A model generated the notes under the pieces. The model did no database searches. It saw nothing but the letters and a program-made list of their open reading frames with translations, and was not told the DNA's origin. Shown piece after piece: positions 36,333 through 47,777 of a stretch of 64,000 nucleotides of DNA. This stretch comes from Panorpa germanica. Lineage: Eukaryota > Arthropoda > Insecta > Mecoptera > Panorpidae. A program made the translations under genes and the position numbers. Positions within the stretch are counted from its first letter, which is position 1; every line of letters begins with the position of its first letter. The stretch lies in NCBI GenBank assembly GCA_963678705.1, contig OY783218.1, positions 14,022,152 to 14,086,151 on the forward strand. Direction: 5' to 3'.

Positions 36333-38980
36333 CTTTTTTATTTTTATAGTTAGGAAAAAGGGTGGACTTATATATTATCAATGTGTTTGTTTTTAGTGTA
36401 TATATATGTGGTAATTTTATAGGCGTATAGAGATATTTTGTATACAAAGATATTGAATGGTGTTCTTTTCTTTTTCAAGCCACGCCTTCATTTTATATCT
36501 CGTCCAATAGAAATACTTGTTGTGGGCATGATTGATATGTTATATACCACCTCTGTTCCCTCTCTTATTTAACTAAAAGTCATAGAGATGCTGTATATGA
36601 TTATCATGTAGAGATACTGTATCATTATCCTCAATGTAATACATCCATTGACATTGCACTGCTCTCTGTCGAGTAACACAGTAACTTCACGTCTATGCTA
36701 CGTCTGCTGCTACGTCTGGATATACCATATTATCCGTACAACCATATAAATTATATTTAATATTCGTCAACCGTTAAACCAATTTAAGTATTAGTAACAC
36801 CGTGTTACGATATCATCACCTCGCAAGATCGAGACTTTGCGAAGTGATATAAAACCAATAAGTGCGATAGAGACGACTCTACATTTTGAACTTTGTATTG
36901 TAGTACTAAATATGAATGCTATACTTTATATAATTTTCAATAAAAGTAGTTGTAATACATGTTACGGGTATATTGTAGAGTCCGAAACATAAAAGCAAAT
37001 GTTGAGAGAGCTTTTAACGAAAAGCTCTAAAGCTCGCCAATCGACTGTTGCTTTGAATATATACACATGTAGTTACATTTACATATACACAAAGTCTAGA
37101 CACCTCTATTCCTTACATAGTGTAGTTTACATTCCGCATATGTTCTCTGCTTGACTCTACATTTTTAAAGGGCAGTTCTTTCATAAAAATTATAGTCAAA
37201 AACAAATCGTTATTTTTTGTGTAATAATATAAATAAATAAACGTTGGTGCAATTTGTTTTAAATGAAAACTACGGATTATTAAAAACACAAAATTTTGTT
37301 ATATATTATATATCGTAATTTAATATTTCATTAATTACTAATAGTAATTAGAAAGGCAATAAATTTGATAAACAATGTGGTCTGGTTTAAAATAAGATAC
37401 ATACATAAAGCAATATTATCGCTTGGACCAGCAGTGAGACAAAATCGTTTAGCTACTGTCTAGCAGAGGTGTAAAATCCAACTGATGGAAAATAATTTCC
37501 TAAAGAATATTTATAAAACAAAGTTTAGTTCAAGCATATTCCGTTACTTAAATACTAGGTGGCAGCACGAATCAGTCAAGTCGAACTTATATATATATTT
37601 TTTTAAAACGTATATACGTAAACGATAATCATACTATCGTAGTAACGTAGCACCTGGTGTGAGAGAGAAGGAACAGTTATAAACATTTATTTTTATCGCG
37701 TGTAAAACAAGGATATCACTATACTAAAATCAAATGAGAAAGAAGAGAGATGATGTATAAATGATATATAAAAGAAGAAAGATATATTATAATAAATGAG
37801 TAAAAGAGAAAGATATCTATATCATTTTATTGAAGGTGTGAACGAAAAGTTATATTATGTATGTATGTGTGTTAAAATGAGATAGCAATATCGTTCAATC
37901 ATATCATGGTTCAGAGGTGTGACGTTTGACGCTAGTTCACTTAAAGCTCCGATAGAGCTTGCTACAGTGTAAAGAAAAATCTTCTAACATTTTGAAACAT
38001 AGTCATATTATACTCAGACTAGTGTTATAATGTATGAATTTAGTGTACATCCCGTGTAAGAAGTATTTACATATTTATTTATATGTTTTTTATTATTATC
38101 GAGCTTTTCTTACAGAATGTCGAGAGCTTTTACTGAAAGTTGTTTGTTATAAGTACGTTAACAGATCTTTAAAGCTCATTCTTAAAGAAAAAATTATAAA
38201 TACTTTTTATATGAAGCCGCAGTACTGTAGTTACGATGAGTTTCAGATGGAAAGTGGGGCCTTATAGTATTTAGGTCAGATTGTCGCTGAAAATGTAATT
38301 AATTTTAACGCAGTAATTAGTTTTGCCAAATTTAATAAGATCAAAGGTATCAGATTGCTTTGTTTGATCAAAAGTAGTCATATTTCGTAAAATATGGGCC
38401 TGATATTGCCTTAGACTAATTAACAAAATATAAAAGAATTGAAGAATAGAGAAAATAAAGCAAAACAAAAAAGTAGTGTAACCTTGGACATCCCTTAAGT
38501 TATTCATTTTTATTTTAGTTTATTTATTTTAGTGATAATTTTACTTTGTTTTATATTGTCTTACATTATGCATAAATCTACTATATACCATCAAGAAATT
38601 TTAAGAGTATTACAATACATCGTTACCTTTGTATGTGTATGTGTATGTATACGAGTATGTCCCATGTCTTTCGAGTAATCAATCGTTAAGATTAATAGCT
38701 CAAACTTTGTTATTAAGCAAATATAATACCTACTTCATACTCTGTACACTTTACACTGTGTTCCTTAAGTTCATATACTCACACCCATACATATACAATA
38801 CAGCTAAAGCTTAAGCTAAGAATACAGAAACACAGTCTTAGGAAACTAATATTAAAGCAAATTTCACATTAATGTTAATATATTATTAATATCTTGGTGA
38901 ATCATAAACTTTATGTATATAAGATTGAACTTAACTTACGTATTTTACTGTTTAATAATATTCCGACATTGATAATTTAT

Positions 38981-39013
38981 GGCCCTTCCCTGCCCTACCC
39001 TGTCTTGCCACCC
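38981..39013. repeat. C-rich CCCTN pentamer tract
   Basis: GGCCCTTCCCTGCCCTACCC followed by TGTCTTGCCACCC. An imperfect, strand-asymmetric CCCT repeat in A+T-rich DNA. Confidence 0.6.
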
Positions 39014-39276
39014 ACAACCCTCTCCATTGTACATTACTAGTCAAACTTCATAAAACTTTGCGTGCAATTATTAATTTTAATGTATTGTATAGTTGGTACA
39101 CTGATTCTAAGGTTTTATTTTATTTAAATTAAGTAAACCATATTTAGACATTTTCGGAGTTGAATTTTCCGACCTAATCAATTTCATTAATATTTTATCG
39201 ATTTTGGAAATGTGTAATTTCTTGTATACATAATTGCATAAGATGTTCAATCTAATATATGTTTCTTTTATGTTTC

Positions 39277-39319
39277 AGGTGAGTCGTTTTCTCTTTCGTA
39301 TTCTGCTACTTATTATAAG
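39277..39319 (+). other. candidate recursive-splice site with 41-nt RS-exon
   Basis: Seen directly: branch-like TCTAAT, the pyrimidine-rich TTTCTTTTATGTTTCAG ending at 39278, followed at once by the donor GTGAGTC at 39279. A second donor, AAG|GTAAGGG, lies at 39320, so a 41-nt exon (39279-39319) is defined. Zero-length recursive sites and RS-exons of this form are known from long introns in flies and vertebrates. The 41-nt segment is open in two frames. One of these continues in phase from the 46-nt microexon at 16020-16065 and would read ESFSLSYSATYYK. Function is inferred from motifs only. Confidence 0.35.
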
Positions 39320-41970
39320 GTAAGGGTTGATATAAAATTTGTACTACACCAGTTCACTTAAACTTTATCAAATTTGACATCGACAATTAAGGTTCTAAAA
39401 TATATTTTCTTTATTAAATTCAAATTTGGGGCAACCAGTCCCATACTTAATAACCGTCCAAAGTACCTGACAGTTTTATTTTCGTGCCTAAAATTTAAGA
39501 TTATTAAACTGCCTAAACATAATATTTGGCAATAATTTTAGTACAATTTTATTGCCTTGTTTTACTACTGTGTAGGCACAATTTACTATACAAAATTATA
39601 TTTAAATTCGTTACTAGCTCTTTGATTATAAAATTAGAAACAATTCCACCACACAAATACAAATACAATCAAGAAATAACTTACAATCATAATAGGTGTA
39701 TATTTGACACTAATCTTAACGCGGCACTATCACTGATGAATTTCGAGTTACACATCTAAGTGATAAGATATCTACAGTTCGATCCGCGTGCTTTCTTTTG
39801 AACTCAACTGAACACAAATGGTTTCTTCAACAGACAGTTGTCAACTTTGTGTCACTTAGTGCTACGTTTTAAATATTTTGATCGTCTTCACTTGCTTTTT
39901 AAGTATTCTTATATTTTTACAACAGAAGCCGGACGTTGGTCAATTTTAATGTGCGTTTTATTTATTCTCTATTGTTTTACATACAAAAAAACAATTGTTT
40001 ATAAAGTATTTAATTAATGGAATACAGTATGGGTTTCAAGTTTTAATTCACTGAAGTTCTTGGAAACATTGGCGAAAATTTTAGACACATTTTCCTCTAA
40101 GTCTAATCCGTAATAGATAGAAAGTTGGAATTTTGATTATGTAATTCGTTATTGACTATTGAGTAAATTGCATAAATTGGGATATTGAGAAAATTAGAAG
40201 GCTCGGTAGGAAGCCGTTATTAAGTATCTAGATAATAAAAGAAATTATAATTTTAAGAATTTGAAATTTGACACCGTGGTTATTTTTGGCGAAGGTATTG
40301 TTGCAATTTCACATATCGAATAAATACGTCTTAAATTATGAAACAAAGTTGGTTAAATTACGCATGCATGATAATGAAATGAATAAGTTATCAGAGTGAG
40401 GGGTAAGAATATTTAAAAAAAAAATCTGTAACCGATTTTATTCACCTTTCTTCAATCAGATGAAACCGTTAAATAATAACATATTTTTAACACGAACTTC
40501 GTAATGATATCTTTGTATTTACTTGCTATATAAACTAGGTTAATTTTTTCCAGGAAGATTAAAAACACATAAAAACATTTTGTTTTAAATGTAACTTTAA
40601 ATACAATATTAATCCATACACACTGACCGCACGTACATTCAAGTAAATTCTCATGCAAACGAACTTATAACATATAATAATATTAATAATTCTTTTGTTT
40701 TATTTAAATAAAAAAATACATAATTTTTACATAAAATAAATATATGTAAATATATTTAATTGGCAGTGTCCCCAACCTAAGGTAACCCAGTCCAAGTCCA
40801 GGTCCAGGCTTAGGCCAATCCAGGTTCATTAACATGCATGCATAATTTTACTAAAGGTCTAGTGCAGCCGACCTTTACAAACGTAATGATATCTCATTTA
40901 TATATTTATTGTATTTTCAATTATTTATTTTATTGTGTTTTCACGTTGGATTACTGTCTAGGCAACTATAACATATTTTTTCTAATTAGATGCGTTTAGA
41001 TAATTTATATCAGTTTGGTATGATATGCATGTGTTGGGTTACACGTGTTGGGAACCAGAAGTTTGAAAAAATGTTAATTTGTATTGTTTTAAAATATTAT
41101 GTAACGAAAGAAAATCGAATCGAATCCGAATTCCTTTTTAACATAATTCTCACGAAACTGGTCTAGTGTTGCTGATTAATATATTCCACAAATCAGGTGT
41201 TTCGGATCTTATCAAGGATATGTATTTTATGTTTTATAGATGTGATAACTTTCTAGATGTGATAACACATTTAATAATTAATACTTATTTCTAATACGGT
41301 TAGCTAATATATTTTATTAAGGTCTATTACTTAATTATTCTAGTATTTATTTCTAACAATACCCATTTTTAATGTCTAATCAGTTTTCTTTGTTTAACGC
41401 TGGGACGTTTTATGACCTGCTTAACTCTCTGTAAACCTGAAATAATACATTTTAATCGGTTGACCTTGATGACCCTTAGGCAATCGAATGACTTTTACTT
41501 TGGTTACAGTTTTAGTTTAAATACATTGTTTAGTGACCAGACCAAACTAAAACCAACCTTGTTAAATAATGATATTAAATTATTAGCCAAGGACGCTTTT
41601 CGATTAAAATAAAATGAATTATTTAATATTTTTTTGTTCATTGTCATCAAACAAAATCTTTTTTTTTCATCGAATGAATTAGTCAGTTCAGTTTTTGAAA
41701 TAAAATAATTTTATTGATCAGATATTGCAAATAACTCCGGAAGGCAAAATCGCAACAAACAAAGCGGTAAATTCCCAATATGGTCATATTTTGGTCATGC
41801 CCAAAATTCCCATGCCAGCTTTCTCCATACTGCAAGTCTACACATAAATTTATAATTTTTATATTCATTATTTATTAGCAAAAGTATTTCTTCCAATATC
41901 AAGAAATGTTGGTGTATTTTTTAATGAAATGTACCAAAGAAAATAATTGGGGATTGTACACTAACATGTC

Positions 41971-41988
41971 CCGCGCGGCGCCGGCACC
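41971..41988. other. isolated GC-only run
   Basis: CCCGCGCGGCGCCGGCACC-type run of about 18 consecutive G/C bases, including the palindromes GCGCGC-like CGCGCGG and GGCGCC. It is set between A+T-rich DNA and a T-rich tract (42000-42060). No gene context. Confidence 0.7.
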
Positions 41989-42089
41989 TTTTTGAACTCT
42001 GTGTGTATTTTTATTTATTTTATTTTTTTGTGATTTTTTTTTTATTCTTACGTTTTTTTATTCGGTCTTTAACGTATTGGTTTGTATAA

Positions 42090-42151
42090 GAACAAGAAGA
42101 TTCTTGACAAGGTTGTTTTATAAATGTGTCTAGTCTTCTATCTTCTTGTTC
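42090..42151. repeat. hairpin with 12-bp perfect stem
   Basis: GAACAAGAAGAT at 42090-42101 and its exact inverse complement ATCTTCTTGTTC at 42140-42151, separated by 38 nt that can extend the pairing partly. The size fits a pre-miRNA-like hairpin but no known miRNA seed was recognised. Confidence 0.6.
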
Positions 42152-43729
42152 GGAACATTAAACTCTCACAAACTATATATTATAGATGTTTGTTTATAAA
42201 TTAAATTAAAATCGACATAATTAAAGATTTATATTTTCTGAATCATTTATGTTTTTTTATTTATTTGGGATATCACATTTTATAAATGTCTTCTTATATG
42301 ATTCTTCTTTAAAGGAATTGTCACTTAATAATTTTTCAAAAACAAAATATAAATTCGCTCCATTTCCTCGGAAAATCATAATAGGCCAGATTGAATTCGG
42401 GTCGTAGACATTTCTTTTAATTGCCTTTTGATTATTGTGGGACTGATTTGAAAGGGGTTGAGGACAATTTCTGAATCTCAAATGTTTAATAATTTTTTAA
42501 TTAGTGACATAGTATTATAAATAACGTTTCAGTTATTAATGGCATTGTTCGGCCATTATGATTGACAAGCACATATTTTGGACGGTCCTTTATCTACCCA
42601 TCCATACTTTGGTTTTCGATATAAACCATTATCAGTGAACCACTTTAAATAATGCATACATTGATTTCAAGATAAACAATCTATTTTAAAAGCAAAACAA
42701 CAATTTATTGATACTGCTATACAAACAAATATAAAATATTGATAAACCAAAAGTAGGTTGGTCCAAACCACTGATATTTTTAGTTACCGCCTCTTTTTAA
42801 ACAAATATCCTCTCATTTTTTTTCTCAAAACAATGTCCATGTTCATTAATGTACACATTTTACTACACTTTTGTTTTTGGTTTTATTTTATTAGCCGTAC
42901 TCTTTTGATTAACTCCGCCTTTTTCTGATCACAAACGAACTCGATTTATCGATCCAGAAATAATCTAATTAAATCTCTCGAAAAACAGTGTATTTTTTAT
43001 TAATACTTTGTTAGAAGTGTTACGATAAAGTTTAATCAATTTGTAGATTATTTTCTATCGAAGGTTATTTTATACTTCATTGTACGGAGATGCAAGAGTG
43101 TATTGTGCTGCCATCCACCGCGAAACCCTTGAACTGATTTGCAGAAAATTTACAATTTTCTGATTTACTCTTTAAGTTTTCTGAACAAATGAAGTCTACG
43201 GAATAATTATATTTATTAACGGAACCTAGTTATTAAGCTTTTCCGCCAAGTCCTCCATCTTGAGAAAATGGCTGCTAGAAACATTTTTTCTCCCGCTTAA
43301 TTTTAAATATTTTGGATATTGAACAGTTGCACCTAGACTATATCTAAACAAAACAAACGCTTTATGGAATTTTTCTAGAAATACATAAAGCTTAGAAATT
43401 CCAGTAATCTATTTCTAAATAGTGTACAATTGTTGTTCTCTATAGATATCAATTGTCTTACACAATGTAATAGAACAATATGTATAGTATATTTGTTTTC
43501 TTATACACACAACTATACATACATACAAACACACGCGCATTGTGCTTAATGCTTCTGTTGCAAAAACTCATAAATAATAAATATTTGTATAATATATTTT
43601 TCTCTTGTAAATTTATTATTTTATTTTATATTTTTACATTGGCCCTCCTGTGGGGATTAAAAGGTGTTTCGTTTTATATAATTTGAATTATATCCGTTAT
43701 TAGTTCTACGCAATGCAATGCAAAACCAT

Positions 43730-43757
43730 CCGTTCCCCGTTCTCCGTTCTCCGTTCA
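43730..43757. repeat. 7-bp tandem repeat, four units
   Basis: Units CCGTTCC, CCGTTCT, CCGTTCT and CCGTTCA in a row. Confidence 0.9.
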
Positions 43758-44554
43758 CTCATCGTTGCATAATTTAAGTGAATCTCAAATCTATAAAGCA
43801 TGTTCCAAGGTACATTTACGATTCCCACAGTCGCTTCAATAATTTTACTTGTTTGAAACTGATAAAAAATACGGTTTGTTATATTAATAGTGGTAATTAT
43901 CAGAGCCGGCGTCAGACTAGTTTACTTTTTCCCAACTCATTTCTACAACAAATATATGTCAACTCTAGTTCGCCTATAAGTAAAAATCAATAGAATCAAT
44001 AATAGATAGTTCATAACAAAACGAAATTAATTAATCACTCTCCACACACCATTATTATTTTCTTTACTAAGTAATGTTCAAAATAATGAATATAATATAA
44101 ATATTTTGATAAAAGCGTTCCTTGAACAAAACACAATGTGGTTGCTATCTAACACTTCTGACCTAGAACATGGTACGTAGAATCGTCTGAAGGTCGCATG
44201 TAAGGTGAAACCGTATTTAGACTTCTTATAACAACAGGAAGTGTATTGGAAAATAATAGAAATAAGTAGACAAAATAAAGCATGAGTCAATTAATGTCAT
44301 CACATATGCACAAATGCACATTTACATGTGTATGCATCACATGGTTAGCAAATAGTGCAGTAGGTACTACGGAACTTTTACTGATTTCTAGCAATCTTTG
44401 TATGCATACTTATAAACACAGAAATATATAAAGCCATCCAAGAAAAACACAACATCAATAGGACCCGGTTAAGAATTATGTACGACTGAGCCGCTATTCC
44501 GTATTGGAACTAACAATTATCTAATCGTTTTATATCATATCAAATTATCAGTCA

Positions 44555-44645
44555 AATCAATTGTATCTAGTCAAACCGTTACCTTTTATTAGATCTCACA
44601 AAGAATCAATTGCATCTTGTCGAAGCGTTACGTTTTCTTAGATCT
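44555..44645. repeat. imperfect 42-bp tandem duplication
   Basis: Two 42-bp units, 44555-44596 and 44604-44645. Both begin AATCAATTG and end TTAGATCT, with six differences between them and a 7-bp spacer. It sits directly beside a transposon-like terminus at 44701-44709 and may be part of that element. Confidence 0.85.
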
Positions 44646-44679
44646 GATGTAGAAGCTTTTAGTGACTTGCAAGTGACTG

Positions 44680-44709
44680 GCCCTTCTGTAGCTCCTCGGT
44701 ACGCCACTG
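44680..44709 (-). mobile_element. probable DNA-transposon terminus (CAGTGGCGTAC end)
   Basis: On the minus strand the sequence starts CAGTGGCGTACCGAGGAGC, a very common type of DNA-transposon end in animals. The matching second end was not found nearby. Similar CAGTGGCG starts occur at about 13724, 15822 and 49242. The extent of the element is unknown, so only the end is marked. Confidence 0.4.
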
Positions 44710-44958
44710 TTAGTAGTTGAAAAGAGTTTAGAACATAAAGAAAAAAATATTTGCTCACTCAAACTAAAATCATAAAGTTGGGTACACTATAATCATTTTT
44801 AAGTTAGTAAGAAAAATTGATTTAAAATCTGCGTTACTTTGCAAAAGAAGAAATTGTCCAAAATTTAATATAATATTCAACTTAGAATTTTTTAAATATT
44901 TTTCTGATAACGGTTATGACTTGGCCTATGACCTACTTCCGGCTTGACATCGACTTCT

Positions 44959-44975
44959 GGGACACCCTGTATAAT
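44959..44975 (-). mobile_element. solo end of the GGGTGTCC mariner-type MITE family
   Basis: GGGACACCCTGTATAAT matches the right end of the element at 14539-14677 and is followed by TA. The preceding ~60 bp contain repeated CTTCCGG/GACTTC-like words. No partner end was found within a few hundred bases, so this is a truncated copy. Confidence 0.5.
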
Positions 44976-46439
44976 ATTAGAAGTATTAATTTTAGTGAAG
45001 TAAATGCAGCGTCTTCAGTATGTGGCCGCCTATACATTACCTGCTGCACTTTATTGATGAAAGTTATTTGTTTATTAAAATAGTGTAGTTTGTTTATGGA
45101 TTAAAATTAATAGAAATTACTCAAACAGTAAACAATGCTGTTATTTTGTCAATAATATTTATATTGTGGTAAATACCTGATATCGTCTGTCATTTTTAAA
45201 CGTGTACGTGTTTTATTTGTTATTAACATCAACAATGATAGTGCCATACGGGTCAATCATTGTGCAATACCCTCGTGCGCATATACTACACCAACAAAAG
45301 GTTCTAGAACTTAAAACAATATTTTGAACATACTTTTGGAAAGCTCTTTAATTTGTAAATCCTTAATGAACCTTGTATTCAAAGTACGGTGCACGGTGCA
45401 CAGTACAACTAACTATTTCGCTTAATATTCTGTTTCCTTCCTAGCTATTTAACATGTTTATTACCTGCACTACGTGTGTTTTGCAGAAAAACAACTTTGA
45501 AAGTAACGAACATGACTTTAGCTCTTATTTTAATGTGAATTTATTTTATTTTAGCTCTCAGCTCTGTAGGTATATTATGTATTATGTTTTTCGTTTTCTT
45601 TCATGGGATACATAGACACACTAATTTTAATTTTATTTAAACATGAAACTTTCTTGTTAATTAAAATTTAATATCTTTAAATAATCAGTGATATTGGCGA
45701 TAATAATTTATTCTAGATTTGTACCAGGAATAAATCTTAGCTTATGTTTAACTTTAGTGAGATATGAGGAATATACAAACCGACGTTAAATAAATTAAAT
45801 TAAAAGAAAATGACTTCAGTCGAAGAAATAATTATAAGTATAGCAGCAAACATATAAAGCATAAAACCATTCGATTCTATGATTCAAGCATAAAACAAGA
45901 AACCATCATCCTCACTATAAGGCGTTAAAGGCGGAGACCTTATAAACCTTTTTTTTATTTTCCATTAAAAAATATCTAAAACAATTGAAACAACATCTCA
46001 ACCTGAATTATACTTTTCTTTTTATTATTTGTTGTAAGTTGAACAATTTATTGTATTGTATATAATCACAATTTTCAGTACACTTTATAATGTATTAGAA
46101 AGGGACAAATAGTACCTATAGTATATTTATTTTTATTACTTTATTGTTGACATTAAAAACAAACAAATAGTTAAAACCACCATTTGTGTATGTACGTGTA
46201 AGCTGGCCATTACTTGATTTTCATTGGCTATTTGCCTGTGTTTTCACAAGACTTTTACATCATTAAAGTTGCTGTACAGTCGACGGTATAAAGAATAATA
46301 ACAAAATCAGTACTTTGATCTTTATTTACACCTACACCGTACACTCTCCTCTGCTTCTTATCTCTTTGGTAAGAACTAAAACAAAATTAAGTATGACCAA
46401 GCCTAAAGTCAATTTTTATGCTATTCTAACGCTACAGAC

Positions 46440-46528
46440 ATGTGACGTCACCAAGCTTCTGATTTGTCACAATTTGTGACCTACCTTCCCCCCTTTGCGT
46501 GTGACGTAGTAAATGGATGATCCCTTAG
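46440..46528 (-). repeat. dispersed repeat, GTCATCC/TTACGTCAC family, copy B
   Basis: On the minus strand it reads GGGATCATCCATTTACTACG, then TCACACGC, later GGTCACAAATTGTGAC and GGTGACGTCACATG. It shares order and wording with the copy at 54653-54738 in opposite orientation. Repeats of the type GGGTCATCCATAAATTACGTCAC are widespread in insect genomes. I cannot name the superfamily. Confidence 0.6.
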
Positions 46529-46823
46529 CATCCGCGCGATTCCAGTTGTATATACTAAGAATATAATTTTACGATAACGTATTTTTACCTAAATTCTTTT
46601 TTTTTATCAAAAAACGCAACGTGTAATAATGTTAAACAATATCTTTACGAGAAAATATATAAAAAATACAAGTGTATAATAAACAAGACACTTTTAAAAG
46701 TATTATCTTATATTTTTATGTATTTTACATGTTAACATTATCAATGTGTGAGCTGTAATGTATACCCATTTGTGTTAAACTTCTTTTATTTAATTAAATC
46801 TTACGAAAAACATTATGGGTCCG

Positions 46824-46848
46824 GTCTGGTCTGGCCTGCTCTGCTCTG
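46824..46848. repeat. pentamer tandem repeat (GTCTG/GCCTG/CTCTG)
   Basis: Five 5-bp units, GTCTG, GTCTG, GCCTG, CTCTG and CTCTG, followed by an AGTATC duplication at about 46859-46870. Confidence 0.85.
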
Positions 46849-47667
46849 AGACGGTGTCAGTATCAGTATCACTGTAGGAGCCGCTGGAAGAAACATTTTG
46901 GTCATAAAGATTATAGCAACAAATGTTTAAATGTTCATAGTGTTTTATTAATGAGAAGATTTGATTAGCAAGTCGTGCTTAAAGTGAAGATCCTTTTACA
47001 ATTAATTGTACCTTACGAAGCAACACAAACGTAGCTTAGAGCTTTAATAGTAATTAGAGCTTTATTCATAAACTATATGCTGAACTAAACTTATATCTGA
47101 AACGTTTCAATTTACAATCGCACCCTAAATTTAATTTTATTTATTTCAAATTCTACTTTTTTTTCATGATGAACATTTTCTTTGAGAATTAAATTTTTAA
47201 ATTTTAGTTTTTAATTTCTCCCAAAATGCTAAACATTTATCCACGGTTGCACTTAGGCCATCTACATTTGGCACTACTCCTTAGTCCACCGAACATTTAT
47301 TCCCATATCTTGACTGGGTTAGAATGGTCGTTGTCTATCCAAAAGAATTTTTAATCTAATTTTAATCAGCAACATCAAATTTTATGAGAATATTCAATAA
47401 TAAAATTTATTTTTATAGAACTTATAAAGCAGATAGTTTTGGTCAATTAACAGTACTTAAAAAAATTTAATGGTTCGTATCAAGGATTTATGAATTCTTT
47501 ATTTAATGTATTTTACACTAAACTCTGATGACCGAGAATGAAGTTTTTGTGGATTGTGGAATTGGAGGTTATAAATTACCTTTTAATTGATAAATATAAA
47601 CATTAATGATCCAAGTTAAAGTAATAAAATGATTGTGTTATAAATAAAAAAGATTATAAATGTTATA

Positions 47668-47777
47668 ATGGCATCAGATGTACCTTGTCAGTGTCCATCC
47701 CCATTTCTGATTCGACTGTCATCTGTTGAGGAGCTATGGAAGCTTGTTAGAGCATTGAATGCTTTATATAGGTATGA
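47668..47777 (+). other. weak coding-like segment with a following donor
   Basis: From ATG 47668 the frame reads MASDVPCQCPSPF, LIRLSSVEELWKLVRALNAL and Y, then meets ATATAG|GTATGAAG, a possible donor, at 47770/47771. The amino acid composition of the first 35 residues is more protein-like than other frames nearby, and GC is raised. The open frame runs on to 47940 with A+T-type residues. No family recognised. It may be a real first exon or chance. Confidence 0.15.

Larger units (their letters stand above)
35441..44554. other. intergenic DNA upstream of mirr
   Basis: About 9 kb of A+T-rich DNA without a recognisable gene. It contains the perfect-stem hairpin at 36287-36332, a purine-rich stretch at about 37735-37825 (repeated AAAGAGAAAGATAT-like words), C-rich pentamers at 38981-39013, the recursive-splice-like site at 39277-39319, the GC-only run at 41971-41988, the hairpin at 42090-42151 and a 7-bp tandem repeat at 43730-43757. 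Confidence 0.6.
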
